From: Polytrichum commune
Taxonomy: Eukaryota > Streptophyta > Polytrichopsida > Polytrichales > Polytrichaceae
Direction: 5' to 3'
Length of the DNA stretch: 64,000 nt
Assembly: GCA_950295325.1 (NCBI GenBank)
Contig: OX485809.1
Location: 39,215,081 to 39,279,080 of the forward strand
A program made the position numbers and the translations under genes. Of this stretch, positions 32,472 through 43,183 are shown in pieces. Under the pieces are notes generated by a model. It did no database searches. It was given only the letters and a program-made list of their open reading frames with translations, and was not told where the DNA came from. The first letter of the stretch is position 1. Every line of letters starts with the position of its first letter.

Positions 32472-34354
32472 ATGCCATCCCTCTACCAGTTCTCGGCGGT
32501 CGACGCGGCCTCGGCCGTGGATTACTCCCGCGACGTCGGCATCGACGACGGCGTCGTCAACAACCCGCCCCCCGCACTTGTCGCCCGCGCCTACGCCCCG
32601 TCGCCCTCCCCCCTCTCCAAGGAGAAACGGACGCTCGTTCGTTTGGGGCACCTCTCGCCGTCTAAGGACGACGCCGTCGCTCGTCGCGGGCCGAGCCGGC
32701 GTCTCCGCATGGAAGGCCCCCGTTGCCACACCTCCCCCGCCGACTCCGTTCCTCCCCCCGCAACGTCCTCCGCCATCGTGGGCCCTCCACGCCTCGACTC
32801 CCCCCCGCCATCCAACAGTGCAATAGTTCCATCGGCTCTGGATGCTCCCGTCGACGCCCCCCTCGTTGTCGCAACCCTTGCTAGGTCCCTTAATAATCTT
32901 GCCAATTTTCAATTCTAGCAAAGGTTACGAGTCGCTAACCCTTCGCATTCCGCCATGCTAATGGATAGCTCCTCTTACCCCGGACCAATAGTTCATAGGA
33001 GGGAACCAACCCTCCTACTTTGCTTTCGGGACTCACCCCTTAATCGGTAACCCATTTCCCCAATGTGGACTTCCATCCATGGAAGTCCAATCCTATGTTG
33101 ATCATCGCGTTGCCGGAGCAACACTACAACAACCCGAACCATACTAGGCAACTATGGCCTCACAATAGGCCAAAGCCCATGGAGGCCTTGCCGTTCGGCC
33201 TCGGGTGGGTGAGGCCACACCACCTCACCCATATAAGCCTCTAGGACTCTACGCGGGGCCCCTACCCCACCGTCAACCAACCTCTTGTCTCTCTACCAAG
33301 AGTTGGGGCCAAGTGGACATTTTCCTTTAGCTGCTGGGCCTAGAACCCCCCAGCAGCTTCAGACCATCATAACTTCCTTGTATGATGTCTGATCATAACA
33401 ACCAACCACTCCATCTTCATCTACGCTTCACGTAGATGCCGATGGACTCCTCACTTGCCCCATTCGGGCAAGTGGTGAGGAAGTTATGCCTGTTTGAACC
33501 TTTGCAGTCCCGGGAATCACTCCCAGGCACTGCTGTACCAGGGCGCTGTCCCGGGACAGCGCCCCACTCAAATGGCCATAACTCCTAGCTCACACCTCCG
33601 ATTGAGGTGTTCTTGAGCTTTCTAGAATCACCACGCCATGAGCTACGCATAGCTCATGGCCTTACCCTTGTGCCTCCTAGTCTTCGTGGGTGGGAGGCGT
33701 TCCCAACGCCCGGGGCCCTCACCCACACTAGGATCACTTGGGCCCTGTCACCAACGGCGCCACAAGTCCTGGGTGTCACTCCGGGGTCCCCCTTGTGCCC
33801 ATGGTGTTTCGGGCACTCCTCATGGAGAGGTGCGCGACACTCGTTCCCACCGTTCCCCGCATGGACGTCCCCAAAGCCAAGGTGCCCTCCTCAACCCTAA
33901 ACCCCTTTCCCGCTTTTGCTTCCCTTGTCTTCCGTTTGCGTGCCGTTCTCTTTACGAGCGCCCATCCCAAACCGCCCTCATTATTGTCCCCACTCCATTC
34001 CTATTCTTATCTTCCTATGACGTTGTTTCGCAGGTGGCTACCCGCTCGCTTGGTGCCCGGCCCTCCTCCACGTCCTCCTTGGATAGGCACGCCCTCAGGG
34101 CCGCATCTTCCGAGTCCGATCGTTGTCTGGCCCTCCGGAGAAGCGCAAGACGTTCCCTTTCGCAAACACCCTCGCATTCTACTTATAATACCACCTCTTA
34201 CAATTCGGGAGCGCGTCCTGAAACATGCAAGAACGACACATATTCCTGTCCAGGCAACACACAAGGATACAGTCGTGGGCCTGAGATTTTTAGAGCCATG
34301 GAGGCCGCCAAAAAAAAGGACTTAGCCGCAAAAAAAAATAGTGGGTCGGACTAG
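32472..34354 (+). pseudogene. Small basic Pro/Ser/Arg-rich gene interrupted by a solo LTR
   Basis: I do not recognise the product. An ATG at 32472 opens a GC-rich frame (MPSLYQFSAVDAASAVDY) that runs to a solo LTR at 32867. Beyond the LTR and its 5-bp duplication the same frame resumes at 33845 (PTVPRMDVPKAK). A likely intron, GTGCCC at 33882 to TTTCGCAG at 34033, then leads in phase 0 to an exon ending at 34354 with a lysine-rich tail (AAKKKDLAAKKNSGSD) that looks nuclear. Without the LTR the product would be about 250 residues. The frame also holds a degenerate copy of the transposon palindrome at 32627, read as RTLVR. The gene lies last before the right end of the transposon. The insertion probably inactivates it in this copy; alternative exon structures are possible. 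Confidence 0.5.
32867..33839 (-). mobile_element. 973-bp solo LTR (TGTCGC...GCGACA), TSD CTCGT
   Basis: Perfect 5-bp repeats CTCGT (32862-32866 and 33840-33844) flank a segment starting TGTCGCAACCC and ending GGTGCGCGACA. A second copy in the opposite orientation occupies 47240-50894 and has ends of the same type. No internal retroelement sequence is present. The overlapping open frames here (33607-33839 region) are LTR sequence. The orientation given is relative to the copy at 47240 taken as plus. Confidence 0.88.
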
Positions 34355-34716
34355 TGTGACGTCTAGAAGCGTACTAGTGGGACGGACTCCCTAAATGGGC
34401 TTAGGTGTAGAACATATTTAAGTGCTTACTTTCTATGCTATTGCAAGTTACTCAAGACATTGATGGTATTTCCATTATAATTGTATTTCAATCCCAATTA
34501 ATTCATTCAACTTCCATTCATTCTTCGCATCTTCCCTTCCATTCATAACGAGTTGTCTTTCATACGCAACTATTTTCATGTATGCCTCACATTTTTGTTC
34601 ACTTCCATGCCTTTATGTATAATAATAGTAGCATACCATTATACATATGGGATTTTTAGTCGTCATTACTGGTCCAATTTTGAAATGTGCATCCTTATAT
34701 AGTCTCATAATCAACA
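34355..34716. other. Right subterminal region of the giant transposon
   Basis: AT-rich, no coding sequence. Apart from GTGCATCC near 34688, clear copies of the left subterminal motif are not evident, so the two subterminal regions appear asymmetric. Confidence 0.5.
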
Positions 34717-34745
34717 AAAAGTCTCCAAATACCGAATATAGTGTT
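34717..34745 (-). repeat. Right terminal inverted repeat of the giant transposon
   Basis: On the minus strand it reads AACACTATATTCG, GTATTT, then GGAGACTTTT. It ends at 34745 and is followed by the target repeat TAAG. Confidence 0.85.
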
Positions 34746-34749
34746 TAAG

Positions 34750-35489
34750 ACTCGGAGAAGAACAATCTGAAGAAACTATGCAGGCCAACAACAGATTTTG
34801 CAACTCTAATGTGGACGGACGATCAGGTGTGAAGTGACGAGGTGACACTCTTGAGGAATCCAGGTCAGCATGCAAACTTGGCAATTGAGATGACGTGTCA
34901 ACCTCCAAGGAACTTCAGAAAGCTTCGAAAAGCATTCGAAATTTACCGATTCTCGCCAACTAGTTCTAGGACCACACATTAGTCGGGAATAGTGGATTCG
35001 GCAGTTAGTTATCGTCGCAGCATTTACAGTTCATTAGTCGTAGCAAGAAGAGCAAGTTGCAAGCATCTTATGCAGTTCTATCTCGAGAGCAATGAACGGG
35101 GAGATCCGGCCGCTAGTTGACACTTTGGGAAACAACCGGTTGAAGTTCAAGGCTTCAGGAAAAGTACCGATCGTTTTAGAGGAATTTACAGAATAATATA
35201 CCTCAAATTAATAAAGAAACGGATAGATGTCAACATGTAAAACCGGTTGGACTTGGAAATCTCGAATGGTTATGCCCAGAATTCTCCCTGGACACTGCTT
35301 GAGAGCTCATTTAAAGAATCCGTGCATTCAAATATTCAAGATATATAGGCTCTGTACAGTGTTTTTCAACAGACATTGGCTAGTGAGCATCAGCAACTGT
35401 CTCCAAGTTCCTACCTGCAGAGCAGTCCAGAGCAGAGCAGAGCAGGGCAGAGCTACTTCAATGATATTGCCCTAATTTTAACCGATCGC
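34750..35489. other. Intergenic DNA right of the giant transposon
   Basis: No gene is supported. A short AGAGC microsatellite lies at about 35420-35452. Confidence 0.5.
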
Positions 35490-36137
35490 TCACTCCGAGA
35501 ATGTCTTGTCACTTCCGTTGAACGATATATTCCCATTCGGAATGAGCTTCCCTAGGTTCCGTGCGGCTGTGTCGTGGATTTTCTTCCTCCACTGCTTCAC
35601 AAGGCCATGGTTGAGATTATTGGTGGTGAAGTGCTGGTTCAGTACATACAGCATGTCCGCTCTTGTGGCAGGTGCAATCTTGACAGCAAGTGCGTCGATC
35701 TCGTCCTCTCGGCCCCAGTCTGTGTTGCGGTTAAGGTGGATGGCGAGTGCTGCCGTGAGGCTGGAAGGGCCATGGGCATTGATGAGATCTTGGTCCTTGA
35801 CTGCTCTCGCTGTGATGTGGAAATGCTTGATCCTTAGGGTAAGCCGATCCTGGCTGAGGCTGTGCGTGCACACGAAGTTGAGATGCAGGGACAATTTGGG
35901 GTCGTCAGCTTAGGCCTTCACAGAATCGGTTCCGAAGGCTGGCCTCCCATCGCAGCCAGGTGGGACAGAAATAACGAAGGGTGCCGAAATGCAATTGTCT
36001 CCATTGAAGCTGTAATTCTTCAGAAACCGAAAGTCGTCGCAGATCAAACCGTCAAAAACCGTTTCAAGGAATTCCTTCGGGTTGTTCTTTCTTGCTAAAT
36101 CCTGGATGGTAACCGTCTTGTCCCCGCTAGACATCAT
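35490..36137 (-). pseudogene. Unrecognised gene of about 215 codons with one in-frame stop
   Basis: From ATG at 36137 the frame reads 75 codons (MMSSGDKTVTIQDLARK), meets TAA at 35910-35912, and continues in the same frame without another stop for about 140 codons to 35490. Composition stays coding-like on both sides of the stop (GREDEIDALAVKIAPATRAD; WRKKIHDTAARNLGKLIP), and no GT-AG pair that would remove the stop is obvious. I do not recognise the family and see no signal peptide or membrane span. It may be a recently broken gene, a readthrough product, or a sequencing error at one base. Confidence 0.55.
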
Positions 36138-36442
36138 GGCTGCACAACATCAAGGTGTTGCCAACTTAGCGGAATTCTCAACCAGATGAGTGTCACTTAA
36201 AACAATTAAACTCGCCGACAGCTGAGGAGGACACGATGATCTATCGGATCAAGTGCCTGCTCCACATTTGAATTACATACTTGTAGCCAAGCATGGATTC
36301 TTCATCGGGGAGAAGCGGTAGCATTCGAATTAGCACGTGACTGACAGATATGAGCTGACCACTTGGAGCGAGGTATATTTTTGGCCGCTAGAGCATCTTC
36401 TCAAAAACCACCGAGCTTTTACTCACTGTGAGGCACGGGAAG
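36138..36442. other. Spacer, upstream side of the minus-strand broken gene
   Basis: Would contain the promoter of the 35490-36137 gene. No other feature was recognised. Confidence 0.4.
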
Positions 36443-36696
36443 CCGTGTCACTGAGGCGCTGTGAATGAGCCTCTTGATTTCACGAGCATGGTGCATCCGG
36501 ACCGTTGATCCACCAAGGCCCATCCAAGGGTCTCAATGATCCTAGGTGGCGGGGGTGGGGGCGGTGCTTGCCACCAAGGCGGGGTGGGGACGTGAGCCTC
36601 ATGTCTTTTTTCGGGGAGGCCGGCTTTAGGGTGGTGTCGGGCCTAGTGGCTAGGCGGGCTCAGTGGGCTAGGCAGCTAGGTAGGCTAGGCCTACTT

Positions 36697-36835
36697 ACTA
36701 AATAACTAGTTGGTTGGTTACCCTTACTCTACTTACTAAATAACTAGTTGGTTGGTTACCCTTACTCTACTTACTAAATAACTAGTTGGTTGGTTACCCT
36801 TACTCTACTTACTAAATAACTAGTTGGTTACCCTT
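36697..36835 (+). repeat. 38-bp tandem repeat in the fold-back arm
   Basis: About 3.5 units of TACTTACTAAATAACTAG followed by TTGGTTGGTTACCCTTACTC. The opposite arm (37485-37545) has fewer units, so copy number changed after the arms formed. Confidence 0.85.
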
Positions 36836-37793
36836 ACTTGCTAAGTGGCAAGGGACGGCTAAGGCTGGGTCACTTCTTTTACATACTCACACATGAATTT
36901 ACAACTTCAAAGCAATGTGGGCACTTCCAACTTCCCCCCAACATTGTAAGGTTTAGGGTCTTAAACGGACATTTTCTTTTTTCATCCACTTGTACTAAGA
37001 TACTAGGATGCCCAACATGCAATTAGTGCGAGATGATTAGCACATCCAATTTGTGCCTGTCCAATAAGTATAGAAAATGGTTTCCTACACTTATTTATTG
37101 TGAGCATTTTCATTTCAAGTTTTCAAATACAAAAGTGATAATAGGCCTAAATGGCAACTCCTTGTCTCTTTATAAAATAAAGTAAATCCTCCCAATCGTG
37201 CCAAATGGGCTTAAATATAATCATGTTATACTTGAAGTACATAGTGTAATCACGGGCACAGGCACAAATTGGATGTGCTAATCATCTCGCACTAATTGCA
37301 TATTTGGCATCCTAGTATCTTAGTACAAGTGGATGAAAAAAGAAAATGTCCGTTTAAGACCCTAAACCTTACAATGTTGGGGGAAGTTAGAAGTGCCCAC
37401 ATTGCTTTGAAGTCGTAAATTCATGTGTGAGTACGTAAAAGAAGTGACCCAGCCTTAGCCGTCCTTTGCCACTTAGCAAGTAAGGGTAACCAACTAGTTA
37501 TTTAGTAAGTAGAGTAAGGGTAACCAACCAACTAGTTATTTAGTAAATAGGCCTAGCCCACCGAGCCCGCCTAACCACTAGGCCTGACACCACCCTAAAG
37601 CTGGCCTCCCCGAAAAAAGACATGAGGCTCACGGCCCCACCCCGCCTTGGTGGCAAGTACCACCCCCACCCCCGCCACCTAGGATGTCACCAAAAATTCC
37701 CCACCCATCGATTTCGTCCTAGCCCGAGTAGAAAAGTTAAATTGACACGTAGAAAATCCTCCCTCGGTAATTCAATGTATGATTCCAATATAC

Positions 37794-39480
37794 TGTGAGG
37801 CCAAATCCACCACCCTTTAGCGTCCTAGTCCGGGTGATGGCTTTGAACATCACATGCATCTATTACAATCTTGAAACATGCGTAAGGTAATTTTCATATT
37901 CAAATGAACACATTTTGTTTCACTCCTTGTGCTTTATTAATATTAGCCTCTTGGCTTGTGGTAAAATGGTCTTTATCAAGAGTCCAACCCGTGGCTTTAG
38001 CCACGCATGCCCTTAAGGACACTCCCCTCATTCTTTTAATCTTCGTCTTCTTGCTATTGCAAGAATCCTCCACATTCTCCATTAACTGTGCACCTAATTT
38101 ATGGGGACTTGAGAGTGTGCAAGTGTTGAAAAACACTTTACTCCATAGTCAATGTTACATTCACTCACATGTGACCTCCACATACACATCTCCTATCCTA
38201 TTGAGCTTAACACTTGTCTAAGGACTACTTTAATCTATGATTGACATAACACCCTCATGGCTAGTTTAGTGGCACCCTCTACACAATCTCAGCCTTAGCT
38301 TGCTAAACCCACCAACTGTCTAATTAACCTGTTGGTACAACTCTGGCCTGGTTACCGGCAGTCCCTTGGTTACCCGAGTCCCAGCAGCCTAATCCCACAC
38401 AGTCCAGCAGTCTCGGCTACCACAGCCTAATCCCACACAGTCCAGCAGTCTCGGCTGCCACAGCCTAATCCCACACGGTCCAACAGTCTCAGCTGCCAAG
38501 CCTAATCCCACACAGTCCAGCAGTCTCGGCTGCCACAGCCTAATCCCACACGGTCCAGCAGTCTCGGCTGCCAAGCCTAATCCCACACAGTCCAGCAGCT
38601 CGGCTGCCACAGCTTAATCCCACACAGTCCAGCAGTTCGCCTGCCACAGCTTAATCCCACACAGTCCAGCAGCTCGTGGTAACCCCAGCTACTAGCTACC
38701 CTTAATACAAGCCCTTTCACCCATTAATCAAATGTTTCCTAGGTAAACCCAGCTACTAGCTACCCTTAATGCAAGCCCTTTCACCCATTAATCAAATGTT
38801 TCCTAGGTCCTTCCTTCTTTTCTTTTTCTTGCCCTAAGTCATGAACTAATCTAACACACTACTTTCACTAACTACTACCTAATCACCACATGCAATCTTA
38901 AGCTCTAAAAACTCACTCCCTTGAGAGGCCTTGAGAGAGAGAGCTTAACTAACTAACTTCACTAAAAACTAATAACCCACACACGTGGCTCAAGCTCTTA
39001 AGAGTTTGCTCCCTTGAGAGCGCTTGATGGAGAGAGAGGTAAATGAGAGAAAAAACACCTTAAGTAGCAAAGAAGGAGAGAGGGAGAGAGGGAGAGAGGG
39101 AGAGAGGGAGAGAGAGGTGAGGATAGGGTGAGAGGATTAGCACCCCCAATCACAATCCTTTAACCTTCTCCTCCAAAGTAGGGACTAATCCCCATTCACC
39201 AAGCTTCCTTCTTCCTAAACTACCAAGGTGGATCCAAAAGTGGGCATTTAACCCACGGAGCTCACCTTGATTCACCTTACCCCCTACTCACATTATCAAG
39301 GCATACTCTTATTGAATTCAACCTTGAAATAATCACACAACACCACCTAGTGCCTAAAGTTAAATACACACTACACTTCACTCTTTTTATGTTTTATGAA
39401 TAATCATAATACATCAAAGTCAAACTAAAATTGGTTTCGAAGAGTTAATCACCACATGTGGGCACCATTTTGGGCTCACA
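37794..39480. mobile_element. Nested solo LTR (TGTGAGGCC...GGGCTCACA), TSD TATAC
   Basis: Perfect 5-bp repeats TATAC (37789-37793 and 39481-39485) flank a 1687-bp LTR. It is closely similar to the solo LTR at 44425 in its opening, its central GAGAGAGGG tract and its end. It inserted into the solo LTR that spans 37685-40831. Confidence 0.9.
38385..38690 (+). repeat. Minisatellite of about 39 bp in the nested LTR
   Basis: About eight units built on TAATCCCACACAGTCCAGCA followed by GTCTCGGCTGCCACAGCC. Frames read through it are repeat artefacts. Confidence 0.85.
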
Positions 39481-40943
39481 TATACCCTTGGAATATATAC
39501 AACTTGACTAATCCCACACTATGTCATCTTATATTCCTTAATTTCGGGTAAGGTCACATCCTTAGCCTTCTCCAATGTCCACCCGGCCGCCTTGGCTACG
39601 CCTGCCTTCAATGATGTCCTTCGTGTGAATCGAGTCCTCGCCGTTGATTCCACACTACTGCACGAACCTTCGCTTGTTGATTCCATGAAGCACATAAATT
39701 TAAGTATTAACAAATACTTGTGTAACTTATGGTGGCCTCTCCTTTACAGGCCTTCACATTCCATTACTAAGTTCAACCTCAATGGTCAATCACCAATACA
39801 TTAAAAAGTTACACACACCCCTTCCTACCTAATGAATCCAACACTTTAAGTCTAAACATCATAAGTCAAAAACTATAAGAGTGTGTCACTATTTTTTTGG
39901 AAGTTTGGACATAGTTTCGGTTTTTTGGCTATCAAAAATTCATATGAAGTCCAAAAAATGAGTTCTTGGTATCCATGGATAGGTAATGAAGTCCTCTACA
40001 TGAATATGCAATAATATTTCTACTGCCAGAAAGTATATGGTCGCAATTCTACGCTGTTCCCTTTAAATCTGCATTTTTTCACTAGTTTTTGGAAGTTTGG
40101 ACATAGTTTCGGTTTTTTGGCTCTCAAAAATTCATATGAAGTCCAACAAAACTAAATGCTCCAATAAGAGACTTTGCACATCCGCATAAGTATAAGGCTA
40201 ATCAATGTAAATCCAAGTATTCAAACAAAGCCATAAATTGAACTTTAAATCATTCACGCCCAACTATTACTAACAAGAGGTCAAACCCTCTTCAAGGCCA
40301 ACTAGCCTTGGCTCCTAACCTTACACCCATGTACACACACGTGCTCCTATCTTGTTTCCCACGCACCCACACTTATAACACGTGGGGTGCCAAGGAGCAC
40401 GAAGGAAAGAGATGATGAGTGAGGGAAGAACGAGGTCTTAAATAGCAAAGAGGAGGAAAGGACATGAGGTAAGGATAGGGTGAAAGGATTAGAGCCTCCA
40501 ATCACAACCCCTTAACCTTCTCCTTCTAAGTAGGGACTCATCCCATCCACAAGGCTCTTCCATTCCTAAACCAACAAGGTGGATCCTAATGTGGGCATTT
40601 AATCCGCAGATCCCCTCTCGCCTCACCTTACTCCATACTCACCTAGTCAAGGCATTACCTCATTGAACTTAAACCTTGAGACAATCACACAACACCCCTT
40701 AATGTCTAAACTTAATCCACACCACATTTTACTCTTTTTATATTTTTATGAATAATTAATAACCGTTAAAACATAACTTCTAATGGTCTCAAAGACTTAA
40801 GAACACATGTGAACACCATTTTGGGCTCACATAGGATCATTGAGGCCCTTGGATGGACCTTGGTGGATCAACGGTCCGGATGCATCATACTCGCGAAATC
40901 AAGAGGCTCATTCACAGCGCCTCAGTGACACGGGGACGGGAAG

Positions 40944-42565
40944 GGTGATGAGCAGTGGTGATTCTTCACAAGGTCCCTAACATGTCCAAGGACATGTTCA
41001 TAAAAAAAAACATTTCCAGTGGACAGGTTCTTAGAAAATAAACCAGTTTTTGGACGTGTCAAATTCATTTTAGACGGGTTCTAAAAATAATAATTTTTTT
41101 GATAATTTTTTTCCAAAAAAATGGTACAAATATTAGTTACATTATATCATACATGAGATGTGAATATAATCATAATGCAATCAAACCACTAATACCCAAT
41201 CAAAATATCAATCTTGAAGTGCTTGATTCACCTGCATACATTAATTCATCAACCACAAAATTTAGAATGGGGTGGACTGGAAAGATGAGAATCGACAACA
41301 AAAGACAGATAACAAACAAATACTGAAGGCAAAATTTGTCAAGATCCTATTGTTTCTAAGTGCAACCAGTTACATGTCGACATCTTTCGGTTTTTTTGTT
41401 TTTTGTTTTTTTTCTAATTTTTTACCAACATTATAAGAGACTTATTTATACCTCTTGCGGGACGGGTATTTTCATTTTCAAACCGGTTTTGGGATGGGTT
41501 GTTTTTTCTTTAACCTTTCCATGGACGGGTTGATTTAAAAATTACCGGTTTTGGGACGGGTTGTTTTTTCTTTAACCTTTCCATAGACGTGTTGGTTTAG
41601 AAATTACTGGTTTTGGGACGGGTTGCAATTTTTTTGCCTTTCAATTCAAGGTTTTTGGATGTGGACATGCAAAAACTTTGTGAAAAATCAGACCTGGTGA
41701 TGAGTCTCCATGTAGGCCGATCGGCCTCCAAATTCTAGTGGGATTAAGATAAATTCTCCCAAATGTAGATGGAATATGACGGGGTAGGTTTTGTAGTATA
41801 TGTGCCAAATACACTAAATATGATATTTAAGGTCACCAATTCTAATTGTCTTGTTCAATATTAATTGTAAACCGCGGTGTAGTGTCACCCGTACTAAATG
41901 TTAACCCAAGATTGGTTGTCAGTCCTTGCAAAAAAAATTCAGGGATTGTAGATTTACAATGTTGCAAACTACTGTCACTTACTAAGTGATTTTTCATCCA
42001 AATTTCAATCATCCATGACTATATTTTATCACAAGTTGCTGACTAGAGAAGGTAGGGTTTTGGCCAATGCGTGAAGTCGTCCATCATCCATGACAATATT
42101 TGTTCACTTATTCAGAAGAAGTATCATCCGGAAAGTTACTATAGTGACATAAGTACCAAATGACACTAAATATCATATTTGGTGTAGCTACTCTCATCTT
42201 TTCAAATTTGGTCCCACCACGTCCTCCCTCATGTCACTAAAGATGGATTCTAAACTGCATTCCTTCAGTGATCGGCATTTGTAGGTTAAAAATTTGCTTT
42301 AGTGGACGCATGAAAGTCTTGCGGTCCATGTCCACGGCCCTCCACATTCTAGTTGGTCACCAAATGTGATTAGTTGGTGGCTTGTGCTTTTCCACATGAT
42401 AAAGGTAAAACAATTTGTGGACTGCCCGCCCAAAATCTAGCATGAATAAGGACAAATCCACCCAAATGTAGAGAGAATTCGGTGAGGTAGGGTTCGTATG
42501 TGCCATTTAGCTACTCTCATCTTTAGCAATCCTAGCCCACCTACTAACCTCCCCCTCCCGGTTAC
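40944..42565. other. Intergenic DNA with short tandem repeats
   Basis: No gene was seen. At about 41485-41640 a 62-bp unit (GGTTTTGGGACGGGTTG...TTTAACCTTTCCAT) is repeated two and a half times. Fragments resembling the inverted-repeat element at 10236 occur near 41810 and 42165. Confidence 0.5.
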
Positions 42566-43183
42566 CAAGAACACTATATTCGTTAATCGGAGACTTTGGG
42601 AAGTCTCAAAATAAATTGGACCCATAGTTTCGGATGCGAATATTGTGAACGTAGGGAACATCGGGATCATAGGGAACAATGGCAACATAATGTTTTGGAA
42701 ATCCATATGCGATGAATATATATGTTTCTAAATATAGTAATTCTCTAAATGATAATCAAAACTATGCCAGACTCGATATTTCAATGACACAAATTCACAA
42801 TTATTTTGTCTTGTTGGTTTTGTATTGAACAAAATTATTGAATCCATAAATAACCATTTGTTTTTATAACTATAGACTCTTGGATGCGCATCCCAAATAT
42901 AACGATCTTATTGAATTGGACGGCACATCCCAAACCTACCAATACTTAGAATAATTTGACAGTGTTAATAAGAATTTGCAAATTTGCATCTGGAATATAT
43001 AATTTGGATTCCACATCCGTAACAAAACATATTAAAAACATTTGATAGCGCATGGGAAGGTGGTTTCCACATCCATAAACTAATATAATCATACAATATA
43101 GTTGTAATCTATAAAATTTCTATAAAGTGTATTTAAAATAGTATTCGACCCCAATGTCATATATTTCATGAAAAAACGAATAC

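Larger units (their letters stand above)
20860..32642. repeat. Dispersed palindrome family TACGAACGNNCGTTCGTA, about 35 copies
   Basis: Copies (start of ACGAACG) include 20860, 21243, 21442, 21628, 21784, 21854, 21943, 22013, 22171, 22259, 22374, 25890, 25950, 25992, 26034, 26173, 26218, 26421, 26502, 27856, 27913, 29312, 29411, 30444, 30841, 30947, 31285, 31323 and 31368, plus degenerate ones at 21537, 22101, 26077, 26123, 26362 and 32627. The 7-base arms are nearly invariant and often extend to TTTACGAACG. The middle two bases vary freely (CA, TG, AT, CG, AG, CT, TA, TC, AA). I found none outside 17175-34745. A fixed inverted arm around a free 2-base spacer is what a symmetric protein dimer recognises. 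Every copy carries four or more CpGs. Confidence 0.9.
17175..34745. mobile_element. Giant (17.6 kb) DNA transposon with candidate transposase and two cargo genes
   Basis: The two ends are inverted copies: AACACTATATTCG, six variable bases, then GGAGACTTTT (about 26 of 29 bases match). The element is flanked by the 4-bp direct repeat TAAG (17171-17174 and 34746-34749). A second left end of the same type lies at 42570 next to a fragment of the same candidate transposase, and a MITE with the same terminus lies at 8347. Content from left to right: subterminal region, minus-strand candidate transposase, divergent intergenic region packed with palindromes, plus-strand four-exon gene, plus-strand small gene interrupted by a later solo LTR, right subterminal region. 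The CACTA string near the tip and the 4-bp duplication loosely recall the CMC group (EnSpm, Chapaev), but the candidate transposase does not look like theirs, so I leave the superfamily open. Confidence 0.82.
37685..40831. mobile_element. Solo LTR (TGTCACC...GGGCTCACA), TSD TAGGA, host of a nested LTR
   Basis: The insertion splits CCTAGGATCATTGAG of the fold-back element. The 5-bp repeat TAGGA lies at 37680-37684 and 40832-40836. Its last bases (ACCATTTTGGGCTCACA) mark it as the same broad LTR family as 3740, 37794, 44425 and 52818. Excluding the nested insertion it is about 1.45 kb. No internal retroelement genes are present. Confidence 0.8.
36443..40935. mobile_element. Fold-back element with long inverted arms, split by nested solo LTRs
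   Basis: The left arm runs 36443 to about 37068. Its reverse complement is found at about 37256-37684 and, after the LTR insertion, 40837-40935. The outer tips share CCGTGTCACTGAGG, and the 8-bp direct repeat ACGGGAAG flanks the element (36435-36442 and 40936-40943). Net of insertions it is about 1.35 kb with arms near 530-630 bp and a loop of about 190 bp. There is no coding sequence. Long inverted arms and an 8-9 bp duplication suggest a MULE- or hAT-type non-autonomous element. Confidence 0.72.

Noticed and set aside
20860-32642. Reading the palindromes as serine-recombinase sites because of the 2-base centre
   Set aside because: The central dinucleotide differs between copies, which would prevent recombination between most pairs, and no recombinase gene is visible in the element.
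32317-32921. Overlapping long frames on both strands in GC-rich sequence
   Set aside because: High GC content removes stop codons. Only the plus-strand frame from the ATG at 32472 continues across the solo LTR, so the others are treated as chance frames.
33607-33839. Coding frames within the 32867-33839 segment
   Set aside because: This is LTR sequence with its own target duplication and a sister copy at 47240-50894; frames differ between the copies.
38389-38610. Repetitive 73-codon frame on the minus strand
   Set aside because: It is a translation of a 39-bp minisatellite inside an LTR. The same applies to the frames at 44901-45210.
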